A DNA stretch of 14,432 nt from DATATV01 sp035551355. Its GTDB lineage: Bacteria; Actinomycetota; Actinomycetes; Mycobacteriales; Pseudonocardiaceae. The notes beneath the pieces were generated by a model that was given only the letters and a program-made list of their open reading frames with translations, had not been told where the DNA came from and did no database searches. This document shows positions 1-7,115 of this stretch, in pieces. The stretch lies in assembly GCA_035551355.1 (NCBI GenBank), contig DASZNF010000102.1:1-14432 (forward strand), in the 5' to 3' direction. The position numbers were made by a program, and so were the translations under genes. Numbering within the stretch: the stretch's first letter is position 1; every line of letters starts with the position of its first letter.

Positions 1-412
1 CGATCTCGGCCCGGGCCGCCGCGACTAGCTCGTCGTTGGTGTTCGCGTGGCCGTACAGGCCCCAGCCGCCGGGAACCGCCTCGGTCAGCAGGACCCAGGT
101 GCGCTCGGCCAGCGAGCCGTCGCCCGCCGCCTCGGCGACGATCGCGGTGAACTGCTCCACGACCGCCAGCTGCTTGGCCCGGTCCAGCGCGCCCGCGTTG
201 GTCAGCACCTGGACCCGGACGTAGTTTCCCGCGCCGTCGACGTTCGCGATAGCGTCGGCGGGCAGCTCGTGGATGAAGGCCGCCGTGTTGGAGCGGAACA
301 GGGGGATGTCGGGAACCTGCTCGATCTCCTTGAGCGTGGCGGCGAGCCGGGTGGCCAGGGCGCGGGTATCGGCGAAAGTGCCGGCGGCGCTGTACACGTC
401 GATCATGGGCAT
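1..412 (-). CDS. Tautomerase-family protein (4-oxalocrotonate tautomerase-like), C-terminus cut by window edge
   Basis: The minus-strand frame begins MPMIDVYSAAGTFADTRALA and runs 137 codons off the left edge without a stop. Known for the family: tautomerases use the amino-terminal proline, exposed after Met removal, as catalytic base. Here Pro is the second codon, which fixes the start at this ATG rather than the Met two codons later. The visible part includes FIHELPADAIANVDG and a YVRVQVLTNAGALD stretch, then a helix LAVVEQFTAIVAEA and WVLLTEAVPGGWGLYGH, resembling the long tautomerases of about 130-145 residues, so little is probably missing. It is transcribed away from the TetR gene, with two palindromes between them, so that regulator probably controls it. 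The substrate cannot be told from sequence. Family call fairly sure; reaction unknown. Confidence 0.72.
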   Translation of the reverse strand, partial: MPMIDVYSAAGTFADTRALATRLAATLKEIEQVPDIPLFRSNTAAFIHELPADAIANVDGAGNYVRVQVLTNAGALDRAKQLAVVEQFTAIVAEAAGDGSLAERTWVLLTEAVPGGWGLYGHANTNDELVAAARAEI

Positions 413-442
413 GGCGGCGACTCCGTTAAGGTGATGAGGTGT

Positions 443-458
443 TATGACGGTTGTCATA
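443..458. promoter_or_regulatory. Palindromic operator 1 between tautomerase and tetR
   Basis: TATGAC-GGTT-GTCATA is a perfect 6-bp inverted repeat with a 4-bp centre. It sits in the 83-bp divergent gap, 31 bp from the tautomerase start and 38 bp from the tetR start. TetR-family proteins commonly bind such palindromes in shared promoter regions, so the adjacent TetR protein is the likely ligand. That assignment is inference. Confidence 0.6.
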
Positions 459-462
459 GACA

Positions 463-480
463 GTATGACAGTCATCATAC
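463..480. promoter_or_regulatory. Palindromic operator 2 between tautomerase and tetR
   Basis: GTATGACAGTCATCATAC pairs its outer six bases perfectly (GTATGA with TCATAC). Nested inside is ATGAC-A-GTCAT, a perfect 5-bp inverted repeat around one base. It shares the TATGAC/GTCAT core with the first palindrome, whose centre lies about 21 bp away, close to two helical turns. It ends 15 bp before the tetR start codon. Two related sites in one gap suggest cooperative or paired binding by the TetR protein. Confidence 0.55.
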
Positions 481-495
481 AGAAGGGACAGCGGC

Positions 496-1059
496 ATGGC
501 AGGCGAGGCAGCCGACCGGATGGTCGAGAGCGCCGTGAAGCTGCTGGCCGTGCACGGCTTCCAGGCCACCACGTTCTCCTCGGTGCTCAAGGACTCGGGG
601 GCGCCCCGAGGATCGATTTACTACCACTTCCCCGAGGGCAAGGACCAGCTCATCGCGGCCGCGATCGACCTCGCAGGGAACCGGGCGCTGGAGTTCACCG
701 AGTCCTTCCGCGGGCTGCCCGCGACCGAGATCGTCGAGGCGTTCGCCGCCCTGTGGCGAGCCATCCTCGTCCGCTCGCAGTTCCGCGCGGGCTGCGCCGT
801 GCTCGCCGTCACGGTCAGCGCCGACGACCCGGAGCTGGTCGAGCGCGCGGCAGCGGTCTTCCGGTCCTGGCGCGAGCGGCTGGGGCAGGCCCTGGAGGAG
901 GCCGGGGTCGACGAGGGGCGGGCCCGGGGGCTGGCGGTGACGATCATCGCCGCGTGCGAGGGCGCCACCGTGCTGTGCCGGGCGGAGAAGTCCCTCGAAC
1001 CGCTCGATGCGGTGGCGGCCCAGCTGCGCACCCTGGCCGCGAGCGCGGCGGCGGGTTAG
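496..1059 (+). CDS. TetR-family transcriptional regulator
   Basis: A 187-residue protein of normal TetR length. Residues about 26-45 (TTFSSVLKDSGAPRGSIYYHF) form the helix-turn-helix with the typical G-x-IYYHF end of the recognition helix. The rest is a helical ligand and dimer domain containing GCAVLAVTVSADDPELVERA, which resembles the LmrA/YxaF-like branch. The ATG is preceded by AAGGGA seven bases upstream. The gene is divergent from a tautomerase gene across two TATGAC/GTCAT palindromes, so it probably represses that gene and itself. Its stop lies only 10 bp from the stop of the convergent LacI gene, with no terminator visible between them. The inducer is unknown. An LmrA-like role in drug resistance is possible but the neighbours do not support one. 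Confidence 0.88.
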   Translation: MAGEAADRMVESAVKLLAVHGFQATTFSSVLKDSGAPRGSIYYHFPEGKDQLIAAAIDLAGNRALEFTESFRGLPATEIVEAFAALWRAILVRSQFRAGCAVLAVTVSADDPELVERAAAVFRSWRERLGQALEEAGVDEGRARGLAVTIIAACEGATVLCRAEKSLEPLDAVAAQLRTLAASAAAG

Positions 1060-1079
1060 CGACGGGCGGTTAGCGACGG
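1054..1079. repeat. 12-bp direct repeat spanning the convergent stop codons of tetR and lacI
   Basis: GGTTAGCGACGG occurs at 1054-1065 and again at 1068-1079, a 14-bp period. The first copy carries the TAG stop of tetR on the plus strand. The second copy carries, on the minus strand, the TAA stop of the LacI gene. It looks like a short tandem duplication exactly where the two genes converge. Confidence 0.6.
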
Positions 1080-2098
1080 CGGCGGGACACGGGCCGGGTC
1101 GTCTGGCGCAGGATCAGCTCGGGCTCGAAGATGACCTGCTGGTGCTGGTGGGTCTCGTCCGCCGCGGCCTCTTCCAGCAGCATCCGCGCGGCGGTCCGGC
1201 CGAGCTGCTGGCGCGGCTGGCGCACCGAGGTGAGCGGCACCGCGGCCGCGGCGGCGAAGTCGATATCGTCGTAGCCGACGAGGGAGATGTCCTCTGGCAC
1301 GCGGATCCGGTGCCGGGTCATCTCCTGCAGCACGCCCAGCGCGATCAGGTCGTTGGTGCAAAACACGGCGGTGGGCCGGTCCGCCGCGGGCAGCTCGGCG
1401 AGCTCGGCCCCGGCCTTCTGCCCGGCGGCGACGTTGAGCGAGCCGACGTCGATCACGTGCAGGTCGCCCGGCGGGCGCCCGGCTCGCTGCAGGGCGCGCA
1501 CGGCCCCGTCGTGCCGGTCGGCGACCTGGCGGATCGCGCGCGGGCCGCTGACGTAGGCGATCCGCTCGTGGCCCGCCTCCAGCAGGTGGGTCACCGCGAG
1601 GTCGCCGCCGAGCACGTCATCGACCGCGACCGAGCACTGGCCGCGGGACGCCGACCGGCTGTCGACCAGCACCACCGGCGTGCCCCGCCGCTGCAGCCGG
1701 GCCAGCCGCGAGCTCGCTCCCACCACCGGCGTGATCAGCACGCCCTGGACCCGGTGCTCCTCCAGTAGCTCCAGGTAGCGCTTTTCCTTGCGCTCCTGGT
1801 CGTCGCTGTTGCACAAGATGACGGCCAGGCCCGCCTTGTTCGCCTCGTCTTCGACGCCACGGGCCAGGTCGGTGAAGAACGGGTTGGCCACGTCCAGCAC
1901 CACCAGGCCGATCGTCCGGCTGCGCCCGGCCCGGAGCTGGCGGGCGGACTCGTTGCGGACGAAGCCGAGCTCGCGGATCGCGGCGTTCACCCGGTCGCGG
2001 GTCGGCCGGGCCACGATGTCGGGCCGGTTGAGCACGTTGGAAACGGTGGCGACGGAGACCCCGGCGCGCGCCGCGACGTCCCTGATGCTGACCGGCAC
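1070..2098 (-). CDS. rhaR: LacI-family regulator, first copy, probable rhamnose-operon repressor
   Basis: 342 residues, normal LacI length. Residues 4-24 are the LacI helix-turn-helix (SIRDVAARAGVSVATVSNVL). RNESARQLRAG near 49-58 is the hinge helix with the minor-groove leucine. From residue 63 (IGLVVLDVANPFFTDLARG) comes a periplasmic-binding-protein-like sugar domain ending in VGYDDIDFAAAAAVPLTSVRQP. The start is GTG, because no other start codon lies in frame upstream; a weak GGAGAA is about 12 bases away. It is the last gene on the strand carrying rhaTPQSIB, 52 bp after rhaB, with a candidate LacI operator in that gap, so it is probably autoregulated. It is strikingly similar to the LacI protein at 9854-10912, including the recognition helix. 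Control of rhamnose genes is inferred from context; the effector could be rhamnose, rhamnulose or a phosphorylated product. Confidence 0.85.
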   Translation of the reverse strand: MPVSIRDVAARAGVSVATVSNVLNRPDIVARPTRDRVNAAIRELGFVRNESARQLRAGRSRTIGLVVLDVANPFFTDLARGVEDEANKAGLAVILCNSDDQERKEKRYLELLEEHRVQGVLITPVVGASSRLARLQRRGTPVVLVDSRSASRGQCSVAVDDVLGGDLAVTHLLEAGHERIAYVSGPRAIRQVADRHDGAVRALQRAGRPPGDLHVIDVGSLNVAAGQKAGAELAELPAADRPTAVFCTNDLIALGVLQEMTRHRIRVPEDISLVGYDDIDFAAAAAVPLTSVRQPRQQLGRTAARMLLEEAAADETHQHQQVIFEPELILRQTTRPVSRRRR

Positions 2099-2134
2099 GC
2101 TAACCCGCTTCTCCGTGAACGCCGACGATTGATA

Positions 2135-2146
2135 TGAAACGATACA
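2135..2146. promoter_or_regulatory. Candidate LacI operator upstream of the first lacI gene
   Basis: TGAAACGATACA matches the pattern TGAAACGTTTCA at 10 of 12 positions and is an imperfect palindrome centred on CG, as expected for LacI-family sites. It sits in the 52-bp gap between rhaB and the LacI gene, 37 bp from that gene's GTG. Two related sites lie before rhaT and before the second LacI gene. Confidence 0.55.
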
Positions 2147-2150
2147 TGCA

Positions 2151-3605
2151 TTAGCGGCCCGGGGCTCGCAGGCGAGCAGCGGCGTCCATCCAGGCCCGCT
2201 CGGTACCGGACGGAGCGAACCGGCGCGGCTCGGTGCCGGCGCGGACCACCGCGCGCATCGCGGCCAGGCTGCCGGGCACGGCCCCGGCCGCGCGCGCCTG
2301 CACCAGGACGTTGCCCAGCGCGGTGGCCTCGGCCGGGCCTGCCACCACCGGGAGCCCGGTCGCGTCCGCGGTGAGCTGGCACAGCAGCTCGTTGCGGGAC
2401 CCGCCGCCGACGACGTGCACCACGTCCGCCGACCGGCCGGACAGCGCCTGCGCGTCGCTCACCGCTCGCCGGTAGGCCAGGGCCAGGCTGTCCAGGACGC
2501 AGCGGGTGAACTCGGCCGGGCTGCCGGGCGCGGGCAGCCCGCGGTCGCTGAGCCAGGCCGCGATCCGCCCGGGCATCCCGCCCGGCGCGATGAAGGCCGG
2601 GTCGTCGGCGTCGATCACGAAGCGGAGCGGCGGCACCCGCGCCGCGCCGCCCAGCAGCGCGTCCACGCACACCGCCTCGCCGCCTGCTTCCCAGTGCCGC
2701 TGGCACTCCTGCAGCAGCCACAGGCCGCTGACGTTGCGCAGGTAGCGGACCGTCCCGTCGATGCCCGCCTCGTTGGTGAAGTTGGCCGCGCGGCTGGCCT
2801 CCGACAGCACCGGGGCGTCCAGTTCCAGCCCCACCAGGGACCAGGTGCCCGACGAGATGTAGGCGAAGTCGCCCCCCGTCGCCGGTACCGCCGCCACCGC
2901 CGACGCGGTGTCATGGGACGCCACCGCCACCAGCGGCAGCGGCTTCCCGTCGGCTCCGGTGAGCCCGGCGCAGGGCCCGATCGGCTCCCCCGGCTGCCGC
3001 AGGGCCGGGAACAGCGATGCCTTGATCCCCGCCCGCCCCATCAGCCCGGTGGCCCAGGTGCGGGAGGACACGTCGAGCAGCGCGGTCGTCGACGCGTTGG
3101 TCACCTCGGCGCCGACGGCGCCGGTGAGCCAGTAGCCGAGCAGGTCCGGGATGAGCAGCAGGGTCCGCGCGGCGGCCAGCGCCGGGGTCCCGGCCGCCGC
3201 CGCGAGCTGGTAAATCGTATTGAACGGGAGGTACTGGATCCCGGTGGCCGCGTACAGCTCGCCCGGCGGCACGTCCAGGGTGACGCCGTCCGTCCGGCTG
3301 TCCCGGTAATGGACCGGGTTGCCGATCAGCGCCCCGGTCGCGTCGAGCAGCCCGTAGTCCACCGCCCAGGAGTCAATCCCGGCGCTGGCCAGCGGGAAGC
3401 CGGCCGCCGCCTGCCTGAGCCCGGCGGTCACCTCGGCCTGCAGCCGGAGGATGTCCCAGTACAGCGTGCCGCCCGCGCGGACCGGCTCGTTGGGGAACCG
3501 GCGGACCTCGTGCAGTTCTGCCCCGTCACGCGATACCCGCCCGGCCATCACCCGGCCGCCGGAGGCCCCGAGGTCGGCCGCGGCGACGACCACGGGACCG
3601 CTCAC
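2151..3605 (-). CDS. rhaB: L-rhamnulokinase
   Basis: It phosphorylates L-rhamnulose to L-rhamnulose-1-phosphate with ATP in the cytoplasm. The 484-residue protein is an FGGY-family sugar kinase of normal rhamnulokinase length. DLGASGGRVM (11-20) is the amino-terminal phosphate-binding loop; GIDSWAVDYGLLD (76-88) and HDTASAVAAV (231-240) are typical of RhaB; SSGTWSLVG (251-259) and GGGSRNELLCQLTADATG (400-417) form the ATP-binding part. I chose the GTG at 3605, with GGGGAG nine bases upstream and 4 bp after the rhaI stop. A longer frame starts with ATG at 3635, would overlap rhaI and adds ten residues (MPRPGGEPKR) not expected in the family. In many actinobacteria a fused aldolase/dehydrogenase gene accompanies rhaI and rhaB; here there is no room for one between them. 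Confidence 0.93.
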   Translation of the reverse strand: MSGPVVVAAADLGASGGRVMAGRVSRDGAELHEVRRFPNEPVRAGGTLYWDILRLQAEVTAGLRQAAAGFPLASAGIDSWAVDYGLLDATGALIGNPVHYRDSRTDGVTLDVPPGELYAATGIQYLPFNTIYQLAAAAGTPALAAARTLLLIPDLLGYWLTGAVGAEVTNASTTALLDVSSRTWATGLMGRAGIKASLFPALRQPGEPIGPCAGLTGADGKPLPLVAVASHDTASAVAAVPATGGDFAYISSGTWSLVGLELDAPVLSEASRAANFTNEAGIDGTVRYLRNVSGLWLLQECQRHWEAGGEAVCVDALLGGAARVPPLRFVIDADDPAFIAPGGMPGRIAAWLSDRGLPAPGSPAEFTRCVLDSLALAYRRAVSDAQALSGRSADVVHVVGGGSRNELLCQLTADATGLPVVAGPAEATALGNVLVQARAAGAVPGSLAAMRAVVRAGTEPRRFAPSGTERAWMDAAARLRAPGR

Positions 3606-3609
3606 CCGC

Positions 3610-4803
3610 TTAGGCTCCCCACCCGGCCGGGGCACCGCCGACGCGTCCCGACACGATCTTCTCGGCGTAGCCGGAGGCCTGGTAGGCGGCCACCGGGTCG
3701 GCGTCGAGGCCCTGCTCCTGGCGCAGTTCGGCCAGCAGCGGCCGGACGTCGGTGTTGTAGGCGTCCATCAGCGCCGCGTTGGCCCCGAGCACGTCCCCCG
3801 CGAGCTGGGCCGCGCGCAGCGCCTCGGTGTCCACCAGCAGCGCCTTGGCCACCGATTCCTGGACGTTCATGACCGAGCGGATCTGCGCCGGGATCTTCGG
3901 CTCGATGTTGTGGCACTGGTCGAGCATGAACGCGACGCCCGGTCCCCCGGGTTTGTAGGCACTGTCCGGGCCCGGGTAGAGCGCGCCCGCCTTGACCACC
4001 TCGTGCATGATGCGGAACAGCTGGAACGGGTCGGCCGCGCCGACCATCAGGTCGTCGTCGGCGTAGAACCGCGAGTTGAAGTCGAACGCGCCGAGTTTTC
4101 CCTGCTCGATCAGGAAAGCGACGATGAACTCGATGTTGGTGCCCGGCGCGTGGTGCCCGGTGTCCACGCACACCTTGGCCTTGTCGCCCAGCTTCAGGCA
4201 GTGCGCGTAGGAGGTGCCCCAGTCGGGCACGTCGGTGGTGTAGAAGGCCGGCTCGAACAGCTTGTACTCCAGCACCATCCGCTGGTTGTCGCCAAGCCGT
4301 TGGTACACCTCGGAAAGCGAGTCGGCCAGCCGGCGCTGCCGGGCCACGATGCTGTCCTGGCCGGGGTAGTTGGTGCCGTCGGCGAACCACAGCTTCAGGT
4401 CCCGCGAGCCGGTGGCGTCCATGATGTCGACGCACTCCAGCAGGTGGTTCACGGCCTTGCGGCGGATCGCCGGGTCCGGGTGGGTGACGCTGCCCAGCAT
4501 GTAGTCGTCGTCCTGGAAGGTGTTGGAATTCACCGTGCCCAGGCGCACGCCAAGCGATTCGGCGTGCTCGGCCAGCTTGGCGTAGTCGTCGACCTTGTCC
4601 CAGGGGATGTGCACCGCGACGACGGGGGCGACCCCGGTGAAGGCGTGCACCTGCGCGGCGTCGGAGACCTTCTCGAAGGCCGTGCGCGGCACCCCGGCCT
4701 GCGCGAACACCTTGAACCGGGTACCGGAGTTGCCGTACGCCCACGACGGAGTCTCGATGCGCTGCGCCTTGAGTGTCACCTTCACGTCGGAAAGATCGGT
4801 CAT
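3610..4803 (-). CDS. rhaI: L-rhamnose isomerase, Streptomyces subtype
   Basis: It interconverts L-rhamnose and L-rhamnulose, the first cytoplasmic step of the pathway. The 397-residue protein is a metal-dependent TIM-barrel of the xylose-isomerase superfamily, the gram-positive RhaI type rather than the E. coli RhaA type. Likely metal and substrate residues are Glu179 (MVLEYKLFEP), Asp214 with His217/His218 (VCVDTGHHAPGTN) and the aspartates of FDFNSRFYADDDL (240-252). WFADGTNYPGQD (139-150) is also family-typical. The ATG has AGGGGA eight bases upstream. It follows the rhaM remnant by 39 bp and is followed by rhaB after 4 bp. The carboxyl end (GGAPAGWGA) looks complete, so the missing aldolase gene was not removed by a break inside rhaI. 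Confidence 0.94.
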   Translation of the reverse strand: MTDLSDVKVTLKAQRIETPSWAYGNSGTRFKVFAQAGVPRTAFEKVSDAAQVHAFTGVAPVVAVHIPWDKVDDYAKLAEHAESLGVRLGTVNSNTFQDDDYMLGSVTHPDPAIRRKAVNHLLECVDIMDATGSRDLKLWFADGTNYPGQDSIVARQRRLADSLSEVYQRLGDNQRMVLEYKLFEPAFYTTDVPDWGTSYAHCLKLGDKAKVCVDTGHHAPGTNIEFIVAFLIEQGKLGAFDFNSRFYADDDLMVGAADPFQLFRIMHEVVKAGALYPGPDSAYKPGGPGVAFMLDQCHNIEPKIPAQIRSVMNVQESVAKALLVDTEALRAAQLAGDVLGANAALMDAYNTDVRPLLAELRQEQGLDADPVAAYQASGYAEKIVSGRVGGAPAGWGA

Positions 4804-4842
4804 GTCGTGATTCCCCTGTCGGTCAGTGCGAAACGTGCCGAG

Positions 4843-4982
4843 TCAGTCGAGATGGAAGATCTCCGGCAGCGGGGCCATGTTCTCGTCGGCGGCACCCTCG
4901 ATCCCGGCGAAGAACCGCGCCATGTCCCGCTGCCACAAGGTGTTCACCTCGGTGGCCGCCATGGGAAACAGACCCGCCGCAC
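4843..4982 (-). pseudogene. rhaM: L-rhamnose mutarotase remnant, broken by an internal deletion and frameshift
   Basis: The mutarotase interconverts the alpha and beta anomers of L-rhamnose. A good ribosome binding site (GGAGG, six bases) precedes a GTG at 4982 that reads MRRVCF, the usual RhaM beginning. Immediately after, from about 4964, a different frame reads MAATEVNTLWQRDMARFF and ends APLPEIFHLD before a TGA at 4843; this is the typical carboxyl half of RhaM. Intact RhaM is about 105 residues, so roughly 55-60 codons are missing and the junction shifts frame. Read from the GTG, translation stops after 12 codons (MRRVCFPWRPPR). A 50-codon frame from an ATG at 4995 covers the second half but has no ribosome binding site and lacks half the fold. 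Its place between rhaS and rhaI is the normal one for rhaM. An assembly error is the alternative. Confidence 0.82.
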
Positions 4983-5018
4983 GGAGATCCTCCATCTGTC
5001 ATGACTGGTTGGAACTGA

Positions 5019-6098
5019 TCAGAAGTCGAACTGGTCGATGTCGCCGGCGTCGAACACCTGCGGCTTGCCCAGCGTCACCACACCCTTGGCGCCCACGGTG
5101 AAGGTGCCCATGTCACCGGCCTTGAAGGTCTGGCCCTGGGTGCCGTTGATCTGGCCGGAGGCCAGCGCCACCGCCGAGTACGCGGCCAGCGCGCCGAGCT
5201 TGGCCGGGTCCCACAGCTCGAACGTGGACACCGTGCCGTCCTTGACGTACTGGCGCATGTCGTTCGGGGTGCCCAGACCGGTCAGCGCGACCTTGCCCTT
5301 GTACTGCGAGCCGTCCAGGTACTGCGCCGCGGCCTTGATGCCCACCGTGGTCGGCGAGATGATGCCCTTCAGGTTCGGGTACTGGGCGAGCAGGCCCTGG
5401 GTCTGCTGGAACGAGGTCTGCGCGTCGTCGTTGCCGTAGGCGATCTTGACCAGGTGCATGTTCTTGAACTGGGGCTTGGCCAGTTCCTGCTGCATGTACT
5501 TGATCCAGGTGTTCTGGTTGGTCGCGGTCTGCGCGGCGGACAGGATCGCGATGTCGCCGGTGTAGTTGAGCTGCTTGCCCAGGATGTCCACTTCGGACGC
5601 GCCGAGGTCCTCGTCGCTGGCCTGGGAGATGGCGATCTGCCTGCAGTCGGCGTTGGTGTCCGAGTCGTAGGTGACGACCTTGATGCCCTGGGACATGGCC
5701 TGCTTGAGCGCGGTGCACAGGGCGCCCGGGTCCTGCGCGGACAGCGCGATGCCGTTGACCTTCTGCTGGGTCAGGGTGTTCACGTAGGACACCTGGCCCG
5801 CGGTGTCGGTCGCGCTGGAGGTGCCGACCTCCTTGTAGGTCTCGCCCAGCGTGGTCAGCGCCTGCTTCCCGCCGTTGTCGGCGACGGTGAAGTAGGGGTT
5901 GTTGGTCTGCTTGGGCAGGAACGCGACGGTCAGGCCGCTCTTGGTCGGCGCGTTCGGGTTGGCCGAGCCGCTGACCACGTTGCCCGCGCCCGCCGCGGAG
6001 TTGTCCGTGCTGCTCTTGGTCGCGCCGCCACAGGCGGCGACCGTCACGGCCAGCGCGGTGAGTACCGCGGCGGAGGCCAAAGCCTTTGGTCGGAACAT
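5019..6098 (-). CDS. rhaS: Rhamnose ABC transporter substrate-binding lipoprotein
   Basis: Membrane-anchored extracellular sugar receptor that delivers L-rhamnose to the permeases. It has 359 residues. The amino end is a lipoprotein signal peptide: MFRPK, a hydrophobic run ALASAAVLTALAVTV, and the lipobox VAAC with the modified cysteine at 23. The mature part is a type I periplasmic-binding fold (TVAFLPKQTNNPYFTVADNG, VNGIALSAQDPGALC, KVVTYDSDTNADCRQIAISQ, KGIISPTTVGIKAAAQYL) ending in VFDAGDIDQFDF, typical of RhaS. The ATG at 6098 has AAAGG about eight bases upstream. An ATG five codons earlier at 6113 lacks a ribosome binding site and would abut the rhaQ stop. It lies 15 bp after rhaQ. Rhamnose specificity rests on RhaS-like ends and the neighbouring rhaI and rhaB; other sugars are less likely. 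Confidence 0.91.
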   Translation of the reverse strand: MFRPKALASAAVLTALAVTVAACGGATKSSTDNSAAGAGNVVSGSANPNAPTKSGLTVAFLPKQTNNPYFTVADNGGKQALTTLGETYKEVGTSSATDTAGQVSYVNTLTQQKVNGIALSAQDPGALCTALKQAMSQGIKVVTYDSDTNADCRQIAISQASDEDLGASEVDILGKQLNYTGDIAILSAAQTATNQNTWIKYMQQELAKPQFKNMHLVKIAYGNDDAQTSFQQTQGLLAQYPNLKGIISPTTVGIKAAAQYLDGSQYKGKVALTGLGTPNDMRQYVKDGTVSTFELWDPAKLGALAAYSAVALASGQINGTQGQTFKAGDMGTFTVGAKGVVTLGKPQVFDAGDIDQFDF

Positions 6099-6113
6099 AG
6101 TTCTACCTTTCAT

Positions 6114-7115
6114 CTACGAAACACCACTCTGTGTTCGACGAGCACGGACGACGCCGATCTGCTTGGCCACTCGTGGTCCGAGCACCGAGATGATCAGCAA
6201 CACCCCGGTGACCACGGTCTGCGATTCGGCCGAGACGTTCACCAGGCTCATCACGTTCTGTAGGGTGCCGAGCAGGAACACGCCGGCGAACACGCCACCG
6301 AGCGTGCCCTTTCCGCCGTCGAAGTCGACCCCGCCCAGCAGCACCGCCGCGATCACCGCCAGTTCCAGGCCGGTCGCGTTGTCGTAGCGGGCGCTGGCGT
6401 AGTGCAGCGTCCAGAACACGCCGGTCAATGCGGAGATCAGGCCGGTCGCGGCGAACACCCACAGCTTGGTGCGCTTGACCCGGATGCCGGCGAAGAACGC
6501 GGCCTCGGAGTTGGCGCCGATGGCGAACAGCGCACGGCCGACCGGGGTGGCGTGCAGCACGATCACCGCGATGGCCAGCAGCACCAGGTACGGGATGGCG
6601 GCCGTCGGGATCGGTGTGCTGCCAATGGTTCCCGAGCCGAAGTCCAAATAGGACTGCGGGAAGTCGGTGACCGCGTTGGAGCCCAGGATGATCTGGGCCA
6701 GGCCGCGGAAGGCGGCCATGGTGCCGATGGTGACCGCCAGCGAGGGCAGCCCAAGGCGGGTGACCAGGAATCCGTTGAGCAGCCCGCACAGCAGGCCGAC
6801 CACCAGGCAGACGCCGATCACCTCGGTGATGGGCAGGTTGGCGTTCCACAGCGAGCCCATCACCGCGCTGGACAGGCCGACCGTGGAGCCGACCGACAGG
6901 TCGACCTCGCCGGAGACCACCAGCATGCACATGGGCAGCGCGATCAGCGCGATGGGCAGCGTGTTGCCGATCAGGAAGGCCACGTTGAGCGTGTTGCTGA
7001 AGCTGCCGACGGAGCCGAAGGACACCGCGAGTACCACGATCAGCAGCGCACCCGCGACGGTGTCCCACCGGAGCAGGCCGCCCAGCCTGCGACGTTGTTC
7101 CAGGAACTCAGGCAC
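6114..7115 (-). CDS. rhaQ: Rhamnose ABC transporter permease, second subunit
   Basis: Integral membrane subunit of 333 residues, in the ribose/rhamnose (RbsC-like) permease family. About eight to ten hydrophobic segments are visible, starting with VAGALLIVVLAVSFGSVG near residue 20. SGEVDLSVGSTVGLSSAVMG and the LAVTIGTMAAFRGLAQIILG stretch are family signatures. GRALFAIGANSEAAFFAGIRVKRTKLWVF is the cytoplasmic loop that contacts the ATPase. The start is GTG and overlaps the rhaP stop by 8 bp, with AAGGAGG about ten bases upstream, so the two permeases are translationally coupled. It pairs with RhaP as a heterodimer. The P versus Q naming follows Rhizobium usage and the order within the operon. 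Confidence 0.9.
   Translation of the reverse strand: MPEFLEQRRRLGGLLRWDTVAGALLIVVLAVSFGSVGSFSNTLNVAFLIGNTLPIALIALPMCMLVVSGEVDLSVGSTVGLSSAVMGSLWNANLPITEVIGVCLVVGLLCGLLNGFLVTRLGLPSLAVTIGTMAAFRGLAQIILGSNAVTDFPQSYLDFGSGTIGSTPIPTAAIPYLVLLAIAVIVLHATPVGRALFAIGANSEAAFFAGIRVKRTKLWVFAATGLISALTGVFWTLHYASARYDNATGLELAVIAAVLLGGVDFDGGKGTLGGVFAGVFLLGTLQNVMSLVNVSAESQTVVTGVLLIISVLGPRVAKQIGVVRARRTQSGVS

Noticed and set aside
4829..4840. CGAAACGTGCCG before rhaI as a fourth LacI operator
   Set aside because: It keeps the AAACGT core but matches only 8 of 12 positions and lacks the palindrome arms. It is too weak to list as a site.
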